A program made the translations under genes and the position numbers. The notes beneath the pieces were generated by a model that saw only the letters and a list, made by a program, of their open reading frames with translations, searched no databases and had not been told where the DNA came from. Positions 1-10,357 of a stretch of DNA of 64,000 bases are shown in pieces; within the stretch, counting starts at the first letter, position 1; every line of letters begins with the position of its first letter. The stretch is from Trissonchulus latispiculum. Lineage: Eukaryota; Nematoda; Enoplea; Enoplida; Ironidae. The stretch is taken from the NCBI GenBank assembly GCA_030248195.1, contig JASAND010015711.1:1-64000 (forward strand). Reading direction: 5' to 3'.

Positions 1-79
1 CTCTCAATTTTTCCGTGACTTTGATAGTATTAATTTTTTTATTGTGTTGTTTTAGTTTTACGTTCCTACCTTATTTCAG

Positions 80-2140
80 GAAATGTAGACGTCCGAAAAC
101 AGATGGTGAGGTATCAGGCCGAGGTGAAAAACTATGAACAGCGATCCAGAGATGAGCTGATGGGCATTTTGATCGAAGGAGGCGGAGGAGGAGGCGCTCA
201 ACAGCAGCCGCAGCAGCAGCCCGGCGCTCCGCCCCAGATGAACGGAGCCGCTGAGACCCGCCGCCGTTGCCGCCGGTGCTGGAGACCATTTCCGCCAGCA
301 TCCGCTCGTTCCTTGGTACCTCCTCCTCGTACCGGCAGTCATCCACCGGTAGGTAACTACTCAGCCCGGCCCGTGCTCACTTTCGTTTCCCTTCCATTTC
401 TCTGTGGCATTTATATACACAGTGTTCATGATGGCGTGTCGTGTGGTTTAGCAAGCTGATGCAACATGCTTCGTGCTCCTAAAAGTAGTCCAATTAACGG
501 TTCGTTTTGGATCGAATTTTAGTTGCAACTTTGTTACATGCTACGATATCTCACTGCCATGACAAGATATGAGTCTGTGTAGAAGTTATACCCTTTCCCT
601 TCACAGGACGTAATGATTGTCATTTGTTTTGATGAGAGTCGGCTATGCAACTGTATGTACTTAAGGGGAGGTCCATTTTTGGCCGATTTTTCTACAATCA
701 TGCTCATTTTCACATATTTTGTTCTCCGGTTAGTATATTTTAACGAGTTTTTGAAATTAAAGTCAGATCTCTTACGGGTAGCGAGTAATTTCACCTCAAA
801 GTTGATGTCAGCATGTGTTGAACATGGAAACGGAAAAAGTGGTGATTTTTCAGTGCGCCAGAGAAATCTTGCCAACGACAAAATGGAACAGTTCAACGTC
901 CAGTTTATATTATAAATACGACCAGAGAGTGATTTGTAGGAAGCGGAATTTTAATTTAGGCCTTCAAAATTTTTGATTAATTTTTGAAGTTTGAGAACAA
1001 GGTTTAACAACAACAACACAACAAGGTTTAACAAGGTTGAAATTGGGGGTCGGCAACTTCGATGAAATATTCTGAAAGCTGTAAGACCTAATTAAAAATC
1101 TACTTCCTACAAATCATAGCATATGACAAGACATTTCGAACGATACCAACTGATCCTGGTCAGCTCTGCCCGATTACGTGATTTCTCTGGCGCAGAATTC
1201 TGAATTTTTAGCAAAATTTAGAAAATTCGTGTTTTGGCAAAAAACATAAGGCTGTGGCTTCTTCTTCTTCTTTCTCATTTATGGCAACACAGACCTACAA
1301 AATGTTAGACTATCTATATGCATACCATTATTGACGACTTTAGATCAAGCTTGGATACAAATTGTGCAGGTTAGTACACCCACTTGGTCGCTGGGGTCAA
1401 ATATGAGGGAATGACAACCATAATAATCTCAAAAATAGCGATTTTTCGAATTTTTCGAAAATACGCTAAATTTTATATCAGCCGAAAGCTCTCATTGTCG
1501 GGAACATTTTTTATTCTTTTACCATAGCCCGCAAATGCGCCAAATTCAAGTTATCGACCGTTAAATATTGTTGCGGCCAATGCTTTCCAGCGCCGGTGCT
1601 GCTACCTAAAATCGCTAAATAAAGCCATAAAGTAGACTTTCCCCATTAAAGGTTACAAACATCCTTTGTTTACATCAGTTATCAAACATATAACCGAATG
1701 AAGCTCTATTCTCAAGGATGTTCAGGTGTAAACTGCCTTTATTTGCTACGGCACCGTCGGTTCACCCATTTTCAAATTTAAAGCAATTAATCGCCGGCTA
1801 CTCGTCAAGTACTGAGCGAAACTGCTCAAAATTTAAACTCGATGCGCAGGACATGTGTGACAAAATTTTGTGTGAAAATGAGCAGAATCCGTGACCATAA
1901 AATTTTTCATGGTGGATACCCCCTTTCTGTTCAAAGATGGATATTGAGATTTACCTTCTTCCCTCCGACATGCATTCGTGATCCCATGTGTGCTGTTCTT
2001 TTCAGGTTGTTGATTTTCTTGCTTCCATTTCTATTTCAGGGCGGTCACATGGCCACGCTCCTGCAGAGGCGATTGATATTCCAGAAGTTGGTCTGCCGAA
2101 TGGAAATGTTGTGGATCCTTTGGAACCCATGGACCTGTGA
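80..2140 (+). CDS. Gene A copy 1: unrecognised protein, two 3' exons, partial, apparent frameshift
   Basis: Two exons are supported. The first runs 80-348, after a TTATTTCAG acceptor and before a GTAGGT donor. The second runs 2040-2140, after a CTATTTCAG acceptor and ending in TGA. The first exon opens with a charged, helix-like stretch (MVRYQAEVKNYEQRSRDELM), then Gly-Gly, Gln and Pro runs. From about position 265 the GC3-rich, protein-like frame (LETISASIRSFLGTSS) is one frame away from the opening frame, so either the exon carries an indel or the reading is wrong. That second frame exits in phase 1 and joins the last exon as GHAPAEAIDIPEVGL...EPMDL then stop. The last exon is two bases longer than its inverted twin at 15161-15259, where the same peptide is reached in phase 0. 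The 5' part of the gene lies outside the window. I do not recognise the family. The 1.7-kb intron holds repeats. Confidence 0.45.
655..725. repeat. Dispersed repeat fragment in gene A intron
   Basis: The text around GGCCGATTTTTCTAC and CTCATTTTCACATATTTTG matches, diverged, the ends of the composite repeat at 16560-17890 and 21370-22150. A similar piece lies near 1870-1910 and near 15420-15450. It is a dispersed family member, not gene-specific sequence. Confidence 0.5.
853..1195. repeat. Foldback repeat in gene A intron
   Basis: TGCGCCAGAGAAAT near 854-868 recurs inverted near 1182-1196. Inside it, GATTTGTAGGAAGCGG near 931 pairs with TACTTCCTACAAATC near 1103. The arms are diverged and separated by about 100 bases. 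No target-site duplication could be fixed. The neighbouring intron sequence 1197-1830 is AT-rich and I see nothing else in it. Confidence 0.5.
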
Positions 2141-3310
2141 AATCATTCACCGTGGTTTCGACCTAATGAATTGTTGAACTTTGCCGATGGCTTGTTATGT
2201 TTCCTTTACTTGTATTTATAAATATTTTTCTGTGCTACAATTTACAACTTTTATATACGTATACAGATGTATGTACGTATGTATTTTGAAGAACTCGTTT
2301 ACACTAGACTTTTAATCAGCTAATTTTATTGTTGTTTACAAATTAACCACTTACGTGATTTTCGAAATTGACAGTAACTATATTTTGTAGTTCATCTATC
2401 TATGCTAGTAATAATTATATGCGTATAGAATTTAATCATTTTTCTGATTTTCACTGTTATGTAGTTTGTTAAGTGGCGATGATAGAAGGCTCCTATTAGC
2501 ATCAACCATGTCCTTGTAATTATACATCATCTTGTTCAATTAGTTACTGTACAGTTAAAAAGATCTATGCACTTAAAATCATATTGTTAGTGATGTGCAA
2601 CGTTGCATTCTATTTCTCTGGGTTTTGATTTTGTTAATGTATAATGCTGGTGTTGTTTTTGTTTGGGCTGCTTTTTCCGTTGGTGCCACTTCCAGTGAGT
2701 TACCAGTGAGTGTGTACGTTGTGCAGCAAACGATTGCTTTTTATCAACTGTCAGCGATTCTCATGTGAACCACTATTCGTTCAAGATTTTTAATAATGGG
2801 ATGACTGTATTTTAAATTAAGTACAAGTATAGCCGTGAAACCGGGACATTACGTATGCTTTATAGCACGGCTCGTATGCTTTATAGCACGGCTCTGCGTG
2901 CATTCAGAGAAAAGCAGTTCGTGCGGTAAGCTCCGAGTGTGTGGCACGGGTGCAGCGCACGAGGACTTCCCGTGCGACGCTGCAAAAGTTTTTGAATGCA
3001 AGCAATATTGTGTCGGATCAAAAATTCAATTTTAGCCAAGTAAAAATGAATGAAATGTCAAAGGAAAGTTGCCTATTAGCCTGTTGCCAGACATGTTTTA
3101 AAAATTGTATTTGTCGCGAAGCTGAACATTGTGGAGTCGGTTGTTATGGATGCTCTGTTTTGTTTTGATTAAGTGACAGGCGGCATTTCTTTTAAATAAA
3201 ACTGGTTTTCGTGTATTATGCTAGGGCGTACGTGTTAGGTCGTGAGCAGCAGTTGCCCAATTAAAGTAAAAGTAGCACTTTTATAATTAAGTCTTCGGAT
3301 TTTTCAGGGC
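1860..3310. repeat. Inverted duplication, left copy (gene A 3' end and downstream)
   Basis: This stretch recurs inverted at about 14510-15440. Shared blocks include the last gene A exon, the region around TGATGTGCAACGTTGCATTC (near 2590), and the block with GGGCGTACGTG and GGTCGTGAGCAGCAGTTGCC (near 3225-3260). The left copy has about 500 extra bases (roughly 2645-3180) that the right copy lacks. The extra part holds a short 21-bp direct repeat near 2853-2895 and the small Cys-rich reading frame at 3046. Confidence 0.75.
3046..3168 (+). CDS. Candidate small Cys-rich peptide (40 aa), hypothetical
   Basis: The frame starts at an ATG just after a CAATTTTAG acceptor-like site and encodes 40 residues, nine of them Cys. 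Cys pairs are spaced like a metal- or disulfide-bonded microprotein (C-x4-CC-x2-C-x3-C-x-C, later C-x3-C-x2-C). The first ATG has no clear signal peptide. It lies in the segment present only in the left copy of the inverted duplication. No family is recognised, and a chance reading frame in repeat DNA is a serious alternative. Confidence 0.2.
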   Translation: MNEMSKESCLLACCQTCFKNCICREAEHCGVGCYGCSVLF

Positions 3311-3348
3311 TGCTTTGTTTCCACCCTATGACCAAGAGTGCATAATTG

Positions 3349-3996
3349 CACTATTATTAAGAAGAAGAGTAAACCACTAGAGGGCTTCTCTTCACTGCAT
3401 TGCGTAACGGTAATCCGACCACAATACGCGAATGTTCCCCCGTTTGGGGGGGGGGGCGACAAGCATACCCCCCCCCTCCGTTTGGTGGGGGGGGGGGGGT
3501 AGTCGAAAAGAGGTCCCCGTTTGGTGGGGGGGGGGTAGCCAACAGCCAATCAGATTGCAGAAACCCCCCTCCGTTTGGTGGGGGGGGGGGGGTAGAGCAG
3601 GGGATTACGGTAGTTTTTGTTCTATTCGAAAATGGGTCCCCGTTTGGGGGGGTTCGCTGAAAGAGGTCCCCGTTGGGGGGGCACAAAAAGTGGTCCCCGT
3701 TTGGGGGGGTCGCCAACAGCCAATCAGAATGCGCCAAACAGCCTGTTTGAGCGACCCCCCCCAAACGGGGACCTCTTTCAGCGACCCCCCCCCAAACGGG
3801 GACCACTTTTGGCTACCCCCCCCCACCATACGGGGACCACTTTCGACTATCCCCCCACCAAACGGAGGGGGGGGTTGGGGTATGCTTGTCGACCCCCCCC
3901 CAAACGGGGGAACATTCGCGTATTGTGGTCGGAGCACCGTCACGCAATGCCAAGAAGAGGAGCCCTCTAGTGGCTTACTCTTCTTCTATAATATAT
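3349..3996. mobile_element. Foldback element with CCCCGTTTGGGG motif arrays
   Basis: The outer arms (AAGAAGAAGAGTAAACCACT at the left; TAGTGGCTTACTCTTCTTCT at the right) are inverted. Each arm continues through CATTGCGTAACG/CGTCACGCAATG and GCGAATGTTCCCCCGTTTGG and its complement. The interior is a run of about a dozen boxes of the form CCCCGTTTGG(T)GGGGGG in both orientations. Each box is itself a partial palindrome. Flanks are AT-rich (TATTATTA, TATAATATATA), so a TA or TTA duplication is possible but not certain. No transposase is encoded. Confidence 0.7.
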
Positions 3997-4108
3997 AGGA
4001 AATTATTATGGACTCTTGCTATGACTGATTAATGTGACCAAGAGTACATAATAACTAAGAGTAAGAGTGTGACTCAGTTGTTAGACTGCAGACATCATCT
4101 GCACAATA

Positions 4109-4350
4109 ACGGCCTACCCCTCCCCCCCCCCCCAGCTGAGTACCTGGTGACCTCCCACAACTGAGTACTAGGTACACAATGTGTACCAGCACTCGCTTGC
4201 ATGTTTACGTGCTGAAGCTCAGAAGTAGCCAGCTGCTGATAGAATGTTTTTGGCTTCAAAATGTAAACATTCAAGCGAGTGCTGGTACACAATTGTGTAC
4301 CTGGTACTCAGTTGTGGTGGGGGGTCACTAGGTACTCAGTTGTGGGGGAG
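4109..4350. repeat. Short palindrome, 'ACTGAGTACTAGGTACAC' arms
   Basis: GTGTACCAGCACTCGCTTG near 4180 pairs with CAAGCGAGTGCTGGTACAC near 4272. The arms extend outward through ACTGAGTACYWGGTACAC and CCCCAC runs. The loop is about 70 bases. It is non-coding, with a poly-C run near 4123-4132. Confidence 0.6.
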
Positions 4351-4616
4351 TAGTAGTGATGTTTCAGTCACTGAAACTGAAACATTTTTAGGCAGCCGAC
4401 TGAAACTGAAACTATATTTGGTAAAAGACTGAAACTAGTTTCAGTCTTTCCTTAAAACTTGACATTTTGAAGGTTTTGAGCTTCTATTTAGTTAGTCCTG
4501 CTGCAGGAGAGACTGAATAAACACCAAATTGTGATCTATGTAAATTCAGAAGGCTGGAAACCGTTCCTTTTTAAAGCGAACTGAAGCTGAATAAAATTGA
4601 AGAAATGAAAGTTGTA

Positions 4617-6421
4617 TATATGTCGTAGTAATTTCTGTATTCAGTAAATACTGTATTTACTGGCCGATTTCAGTAAATACGGTATTTAATAGTAAGAATG
4701 GTATTTTTTTAAACTCCCTATCTTTACACGTAAATACCATTTTTACTGAAACTCGTCCAGTAAATACTGTATTTTCTAGTAAATTCTGTATTTTGTCTTA
4801 CGGCCGTTTGCACCAAATGTGATTAACTATTTGCTAAGCACTTGCTAATCCGAAGACCAAATGATCAGCTAAACAAGTGCTAATCTTGAGCATTTGCTTA
4901 GCAACAACTCCATTGCACCACATCTGATTAGTAAGTGATTAACAGATCATCAGTTTAGCAGTTGCTTAGCAAATGGTTAGCATTACTAAGAATTGACCAA
5001 TGAAAATACTGGATGTTTGAATTTGGACCAATCAGCTATGGGAATTTTATGCCATTGTCATGTGATTACAAGGACTGCCGTATCTGTTAATCACTTGCTT
5101 AACTTTTTCTCAGGATATACATTAGCAGTCTTTGAATTCGATGCAAGAAACCAATTTTTGTGTTCGGTTGAATTATACATGTCCCTACCTGGGAAGAGTT
5201 GTGTTGTTGAGTTATCTGTAGTATATGTATATAAAACTAAACGGGTCGGATATCTCCTAATTCCAAATGTTTGAGAATCTTAAAAATGCTTTTATCTCGT
5301 TACACTTTAGCGTTGCAAATTGTTGGCGAACATTTTATTTGATATCTTGCTATTAGGGGCAACGTGGAGAACCTCTAAGTATCCAGCAAGCATTCTCGCC
5401 ATTACGGTTTGACTGGAGATAATAATAAATTCGAAAAATTAGCAGGAATTTCGCAGTTAATCCTCCTCCAGAATAGGATTAAATATTTGCTTCTTGAGCA
5501 CTTGATTAGCATCTGCTTAGCAGTTGGTTAACTTAATCAGATTTGGTGCAAAGGAGTTTGGGATTAAGCACTTGCTAAGCAATTGCTTAGCAGGAAATTC
5601 GCTAATCATTTGCTAATCACATTTGGTGCAAACCAGTGTTAAACGCCTTTGTCTTTGTGTGGTTAGGGGTTCAAAGGGCATGCCGACCCGACGTCATAGT
5701 TATTAAAGCCAAAAGATGGATCATACATCATCGCAATATGTGCAAAGGGGGTGCATGAAGATAAACTCCAGACGTTAAAAATATTAGTTTACAAAACTAA
5801 GAAATTGTTTTAATTTTAACACAGTTTTTAAAATCAAAACAGACATGTATATATGTATTATAATATTATATTATATTATATTGTATATGTATTATAATAT
5901 GATCATAATGAATTACGATTAATTAAAAATTAACACGTTGCTTAATGGTTTTAATCTTACTTACTTTTCGTAATTTAAAAATACACGAATAGCAGTTTAA
6001 AACTTTATGTAAAACAGAAAACATACGTTTATAATACATATCTGTTTTGATTTTAAAAACTGTGTTAAAATTAAAACAATTTCTTAATTTTGTAAACTAA
6101 TATTTCTAACGTCAGGAGTTTATCTTCATGCACCCCCTTTGCACGTATTGTGATAATGTATGACCTATCTTTGGGCTTTAAATATGACGTCGGCATGCCC
6201 TTTGAACCCAAAGCCACACACAAAGAGAAAGGCGCTTACGACAAAATACAAAATTTATTAGAAAATACAGTATTTACTGGGCGAGTTTCAGTAAAAATGG
6301 TATTTACGTGTAAAGATAGGGAGTTTAAAGAAAATATCATTCTTACTAGTAAATACCATATTTACTGAAATCGGCCAGTAAATACAGTATTTACTGAATA
6401 CAGAAATTACTACGACATATA
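4617..6421. mobile_element. Foldback element, arms rich in AGTAAATACTGTATTTACT
   Basis: The left arm begins TATATGTCGTAGTAATTTCT, and the right arm ends with its complement. The arms continue inward through CAGTAAATACTGTATTTACT and TTTACACGTAAATACC boxes. After a 838-bp insertion in the left arm they resume at CGCCTTTGTCTTTGTG and CAAAGGGCATGCCGAC, as far as TTTTAAAATCAAAACAGA around 5830. The AT-rich centre is near 5860-6000. Total arm length is about 400 bases once the insertion is removed. Confidence 0.7.
4801..5638. mobile_element. PIF/Harbinger-like MITE with TTA duplication
   Basis: The element is flanked by TTA at 4798-4800 and 5639-5641. Its ends share GTTTGCACCAAATGTGATTA (left 4806, inverted at right). 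The uninterrupted opposite arm of the host foldback near 6235-6245 reads TACGACAAAATAC, giving the empty site directly. Subterminal sequence holds many copies of TGCTAAGCA and TTGCTAATC in inverted orientation at the two ends. A 3-bp TTA/TAA duplication is the hallmark of PIF/Harbinger elements. A 93-codon frame inside (4993-5274) has no recognisable domain. Confidence 0.75.
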
Positions 6422-6446
6422 CACCACCAGGCACCCGAATAATTCG

Positions 6447-6518
6447 GGCACCTGGCGGGGTTCAAACCCGCGTCTTCTGCTTAACGCGCAGACGCTCTAA
6501 CCACTGAGCCACAGGTGC
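6447..6518 (-). tRNA. tRNA-like sequence, anticodon GTT (Asn-like), probably degenerate
   Basis: On the minus strand a full cloverleaf can be drawn. The acceptor GCACCTG pairs with CAGGTGC. The D arm is GCTC-AGTGGTTA-GAGC. The anticodon stem TCTGC/GCAGA holds the loop GCGTTAA, the variable region is AGAC, and the T stem GCGGG/CCCGC holds the loop TTTGAAC. The reading frame of the loop gives anticodon GTT. Two positions argue for a pseudogene or tRNA-derived repeat: position 33 is C instead of T, and the T loop starts TTT rather than TTC. A small hairpin, GCCCGAATTATTCGGG, follows directly. It sits inside the nested foldback shells. Confidence 0.5.
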
Positions 6519-6742
6519 TTCAGTAGAAAGAGCGGAAGACCGAATACCAACCCAATGTGTACAACTTTTGTAACTTGTACTTTGAAACTGAAAGTCCGAC
6601 TGAAACTGAAACTGAAATTTTTTACGTTGCCGACTGAAACTGAAACTATTTTTGTCTGCCGACTGAAACTGAAACTGAAATTATTTGGAACCACCGACTG
6701 AAACTGAAACTGAAACTAAAATCGGCTACCGAAACAACACTA

Positions 6743-7179
6743 CTGCGGCCTAATAACTAAGAGTGGGACGCTTGTCACACTCTTAGTTACTATGTACTCT
6801 TGATATGACGAAGAGCGCAGTACTATTGAGTTCTAACTCCTTTAACAATGGAAAAATCAAAACACATTGAATCTTTGCATAATGTAACAATATTCCATAA
6901 TTGATCTAAAATAATGCTTACCTTTGTGGTGGGGCCTGAGGTGGTCATTGATAATATTTCAGGAAGCTCAAGTTATCCAGAATATTCTTTGGACCTATGT
7001 GCCTGGCAAATTAAATACTGCCAGTGCTAAGTTCCACTAGAATAAGAGCTTACATAATTGATCTTTAATAATATATGAAATAGGATAAATAATATAAAAT
7101 AATTAAAATACAAACCGACTGTGATAGAAAAGAAATTAGACTCAATATAACGTGAACATTTCTTCTTCGACTATGCTCT
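6743..7179. other. Intergenic stretch downstream of collagen copy 1
   Basis: This is AT-rich sequence between the foldback shells and the 3' end of the collagen gene. Apart from the outer-shell arm near 6755-6825 I see no gene, tRNA or clear repeat. Confidence 0.5.
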
Positions 7180-9640
7180 TTATTTCAGCTTATATCCGCC
7201 ACCTCCACCTCCACCTCCTCCGCCTCCTCCGCCTCCTCCAAATCCTCCACCGCCACCTCTGGGTGGACAGGGACAGTATTGGGCATCCGGCCCGGGACCA
7301 CCTGGGCCTCCAGCCGGTCCGGCTTGACCTGGACCACCTGGCTTGCCATTATCACCTGGCGGACCATTGGGGCCACGAGGTCCTGGAGGTCCACTGCCGC
7401 CCTTGTTCCCTGGTTTTCCCTGCTGACCTTGTGGCCCCTTCAGCCCGGGTTCTCCCTTTTCACCCTTTCCACCTCTTCCTCCGGACCCATCATTTCCAGC
7501 CGGTCCGGCCGGTCCAGGTCCACCGTCAGCTCCAGGACCACCATCTGGGCCGGGTAGTCCGCCCTGGCCTGGTTGTCCTGGATTTCCTGGACGACCGGGC
7601 ATACCTGGCATCCCTTTCATACCGGCAGGACCTGCAAAGCAGAAAAATAAACACCTTAATTTAAACATTTCAAATTTAACTCAAACTTAGGGATTTGTTG
7701 GCTTAAGGTGGAAGCATAATTAAGACAGCAGGAATTAAAATTCAACCTGATCATTTTCAACACTACTGCGATACTATGAAACTTAAGGTGAAGTCCAAAG
7801 GGATTGCATACCATTGGGCCCAGGAGGTCCGGGTGCGCCGGGGTCGCCCTGTGGACACTCCATGCACTCCGGCATTCCGTGCATCTCGCCCTGCGTGTCC
7901 TCCGCGTCCTCACCAGGAGCCCCGTCCGACCCCGGATCTCCTTCCTCTCCCGGCTCCCTGAAACAGTCAACAATCGTATCGTACCTCATAATGCAATATA
8001 TATGTTGGTAAACAGCAAAACGTAAGCACACAACAACTAAACTGAATGAATGTATATATGCATATACTTATGAACTATCTATTTGTCGATCATTAAGTGT
8101 CAGTCAAATACTTACCCAGGTTCACCAGGAATACCAGGCGGTCCAGGAGGACAAGCAGTTGATGAATCACAGCCTAAATTGGAAAAAGAAATTTATAGCA
8201 GAAATAAAGAAGGAAAGCCATAAAGTATTAGCAACTATAACATATATATATATAGTTGAGTTTCGGTTAGAGTTTATACAGTTTATCTGTAAACTTGACT
8301 TTCTACGTGATTTGCATTGCTTTGACTGCTATGACTGTGCTTATGATCCTAGCAAAAATAAAAACATCGTTATCTTAATAAACCATTTAAGTTTTTGTGC
8401 TGTAAAAATAAAATTAGTGTCTATAATGCCTTAATCGAGTTATGTATTTATTAACACTAAAACACGTACGACACATTCCAGAAGAGACTCCTGTCCCGAC
8501 CGCTCCTGCTCCCCCGCCTCCGCCTCCTCCTCCTCCTCCTCCTCCTCCTCCTCCTCCTGCTCCGCCGCCGCCTCCACCAAATCCTCCGCCGCCGCTTCCT
8601 CCACCTCCACCTCCATAGGCTTGGCGAATCATCCTCGCTTCAGGATTGGAATTCAGTTCCGACAATTCACGCCATGCCACGTCTGATAACTTCTGAAAAT
8701 AAATAAAGACAGCGACAATGAGCTAAGGTAGTTTGGTAGAATTCTAGTGCTTTCTGAAAATTTCAGATAACTGGATTACCTACCTTTGTTATTCGTCCGG
8801 ATGTAGTGGAAAGACGGCTAGATCCTAAATATTCACAAGGAGGTAGCTAGCTACAATTGACAGGGATTAGAAGAAGGTGGCAACAACCAACCTTAAATGA
8901 GTCCATGCGTGAGTCCAGATCAGCCCAGATGCTGGAGATCTCGGCGAAGAGCATCGGAACGAAGAAGACGGAAGCGAGAAGGGTGAGAGTGGAACAACCC
9001 ACAGCCAGAAAGGCCATCCAGCGAATCCCTTCCATGGTCCAAAAACGATTGGAATCGGAAACAGTAGACTGACTGCAGAGGATAGAACCAGCACGGGAAG
9101 GAAGTGAGAACAAGAAATTGATGCTGGGCTGGTGAAATCGAGTACCTTAAGTACTCTCTCACCTGACACCATCCTGTCAAAAATTAAGATTAGGGTTGAT
9201 CAATTAACATAATTTTATTTCGATGTTAGACTGATTATTATCCTGGTTTCACAGGTCAGACAAGTTTTACTTTTAACAAACACCAAGTTTAAAGTGAAAA
9301 ACTTCCCTTTCTTTTTGTCGTTTCTCAAATTTCTTACAAAACGATCTGTCAAAAATTAAGCAAGTGGTCAGAAAATAGAGCAGCGGTCTAATCTTGCTAT
9401 AATTTTGTATTTTGGCCGTCAGAATCAATCTTATTGAAAACGAATACGTTGAAATATTTACTGTGATTGAATAGGGTTCTTCAAAAACATGAAACATTTT
9501 TGTTGTGGAAAGTGAAGAAAAAGTAACACTACAAATCAAGTTTACAATTTACCTGTTGGAAAATTTTAACATCTCTAATCTAACTGTCAAATCACTTAAT
9601 GTCTTCATTTTGACAGGCGCTTGATGCTATTTTAGTCAGG
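7150..9640. repeat. Duplicated block, collagen copy 1 (inverted relative to 34690-38100)
   Basis: The whole collagen gene plus about 450-600 bases upstream is shared with 34690-38100 in inverted orientation. Upstream landmarks such as ATTCTGACGGCCAAAATACG and AAGACATTAAGTGATTTGAC occur in both. Homology stops near 9640 here and 34690 there, and just past the stop codons at the other end. Confidence 0.85.
7180..9035 (-). CDS. Nematode cuticle collagen, copy 1, six exons, frameshift in exon 2
   Basis: Exons in coding order are 9035-8892, 8824-8784, 8692-8473, 8173-8116, 7957-7812 and 7631-7180, all with GT-AG introns. Exon 1 encodes the cuticle-collagen N-terminal domain ([20 protein letters not shown]...), a hydrophobic signal-anchor segment. 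Exon 3 has an RMIR cleavage motif and a poly-Gly run. Exons 4-6 are Gly-X-Y blocks ending in [10 protein letters not shown] and a Gly-rich tail. The product would be a secreted trimeric exoskeleton collagen. Exon 2 is 41 nt instead of 42: CCGGACGAA here against CCGGAACGAA in copy 2, which puts a TAA in frame. Exon 2 is phase 0-0, so skipping it would restore the frame and lose 14 residues. Either the copy is dying, exon 2 is skipped, or the base is a sequencing error. AATAAA overlaps the stop. Confidence 0.85.
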
Positions 9641-9694
9641 AAAGGTTTTCAGTCAGATATAAATCTACACTTAGCCAATAATCTCACATTCTAA

Positions 9695-9854
9695 GGGCCT
9701 TTTCAAGAAAGGGTAGAGTAGAGTTAAAATTAACTCGATCCTTTTCATGAAGGAGTTAAAAGAGGGAAATTCAAGCTTAAGTGGAGTTAAAGGGAGTTAA
9801 AACAGCCATTTTAAACTCTACTCTACTCTACTCTACCCTTTCTTGAAAAGGCCC
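9695..9854. mobile_element. 160-bp MITE with TAA duplication
   Basis: A near-perfect foldback begins GGGCCTTTTCAAGAAAGGGT and ends with its complement, flanked by TAA at 9692-9694 and 9855-9857. The inner text is repeats of GAGTTAAA and CTACTCTACTC. The TAA duplication and GGGCC start suggest a PIF/Harbinger-type non-autonomous element. A decayed relative may lie at 19135-19245. Confidence 0.75.
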
Positions 9855-9857
9855 TAA

Positions 9858-10349
9858 GATTTCGAACTCATACTAATTATTACTTGTATTATGCCTTTTG
9901 TTTTACATATATGATGAGTGCAATACGGGTCAGACTTTCGCACACGCCAACAATTTAAAAAACCCGTTTTGATCGCAATGTAGCTTGAGCATTCGAATAC
10001 GATGAATTTTAAACGTAATTTACAATGCAAGGGATAAGCCAATGTGCCATTTTCAACTCATAGGTCCAAAAGCAAGCTTCAAATTAACATATTGCCACGG
10101 ACTCGTTTTTGTCGAATTTCTTTTTAAATTGTGGTTTGTCCGTTTTTAAACTTGCTGGAGATGGGGCCGACCATACTCGTCATCATCGTCATCATTAGGG
10201 ACAGGCGGAGAAGTTAATCTAACCGCCCAGTACCCTACAGGAAACCCAGGACACCCGAAGGGGCCTCCCAAAAGACAGCCAAGCCAAGGGAACGGCCCCG
10301 CCTTGCCGTGGTGGAGCAGCTTTCGGACCCCCCCCCGCTGGTTCCACCC
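9858..10349. other. Sequence left of the hAT-like insertion
   Basis: Positions 9858-10140 are AT-rich with nothing recognisable. Positions 10150-10349 are GC-richer. On the minus strand they read openly through NDDDDDEYGRPHLQQV, which could be an exon end or chance. This stretch and 14319-14500 were contiguous before insertion of the 3953-bp element. I do not recognise a protein. Confidence 0.3.
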
Positions 10350-10357
10350 CCTCAGAG

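Larger units (their letters stand above)
4354..6742. mobile_element. Inverted-repeat element with CTGAAA hexamer arrays
   Basis: The ends are TAGTGATGTTTCAG at the left and CCGAAACAACACTA at the right. Directly inside are arrays of the hexamer CTGAAA (left 4362-4445, right 6576-6720) with opposite orientation at the two ends. The TAGTG-type terminus resembles the hAT-like elements elsewhere in the window, but the 8 bases outside the ends do not match, so I cannot claim a target-site duplication. Other elements are nested inside. Confidence 0.55.
4030..6825. mobile_element. Outermost shell of nested foldback elements
   Basis: AAGAGTACATAATAACTAAG near 4043 and its inverted partner CTTAGTTACTATGTACTCTT near 6782 enclose three further inverted-repeat elements. 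Part of the same flanking text (ATGACCAAGAGTGCATAA) also occurs left of the 3349 element, so this family has more than one copy here. A separate short palindrome lies at 4109-4350 inside its left side. Confidence 0.55.

Noticed and set aside
3357..3998. Pro/Gly-rich open frames over 3357-3998
   Set aside because: They only translate C- and G-runs of the foldback element and occur in several frames on both strands.
7152..7664. Open frames on the strand opposite to collagen exon 6 (and the same at 37617-38143)
   Set aside because: They are antisense shadows of Gly-X-Y codons. The collagen frame has splice sites, domain order and paralogue support.
8490..8610. Poly-Gly/Glu frames opposite or out of phase with collagen exon 3
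   Set aside because: They come from GGA-rich repeats read in other frames.
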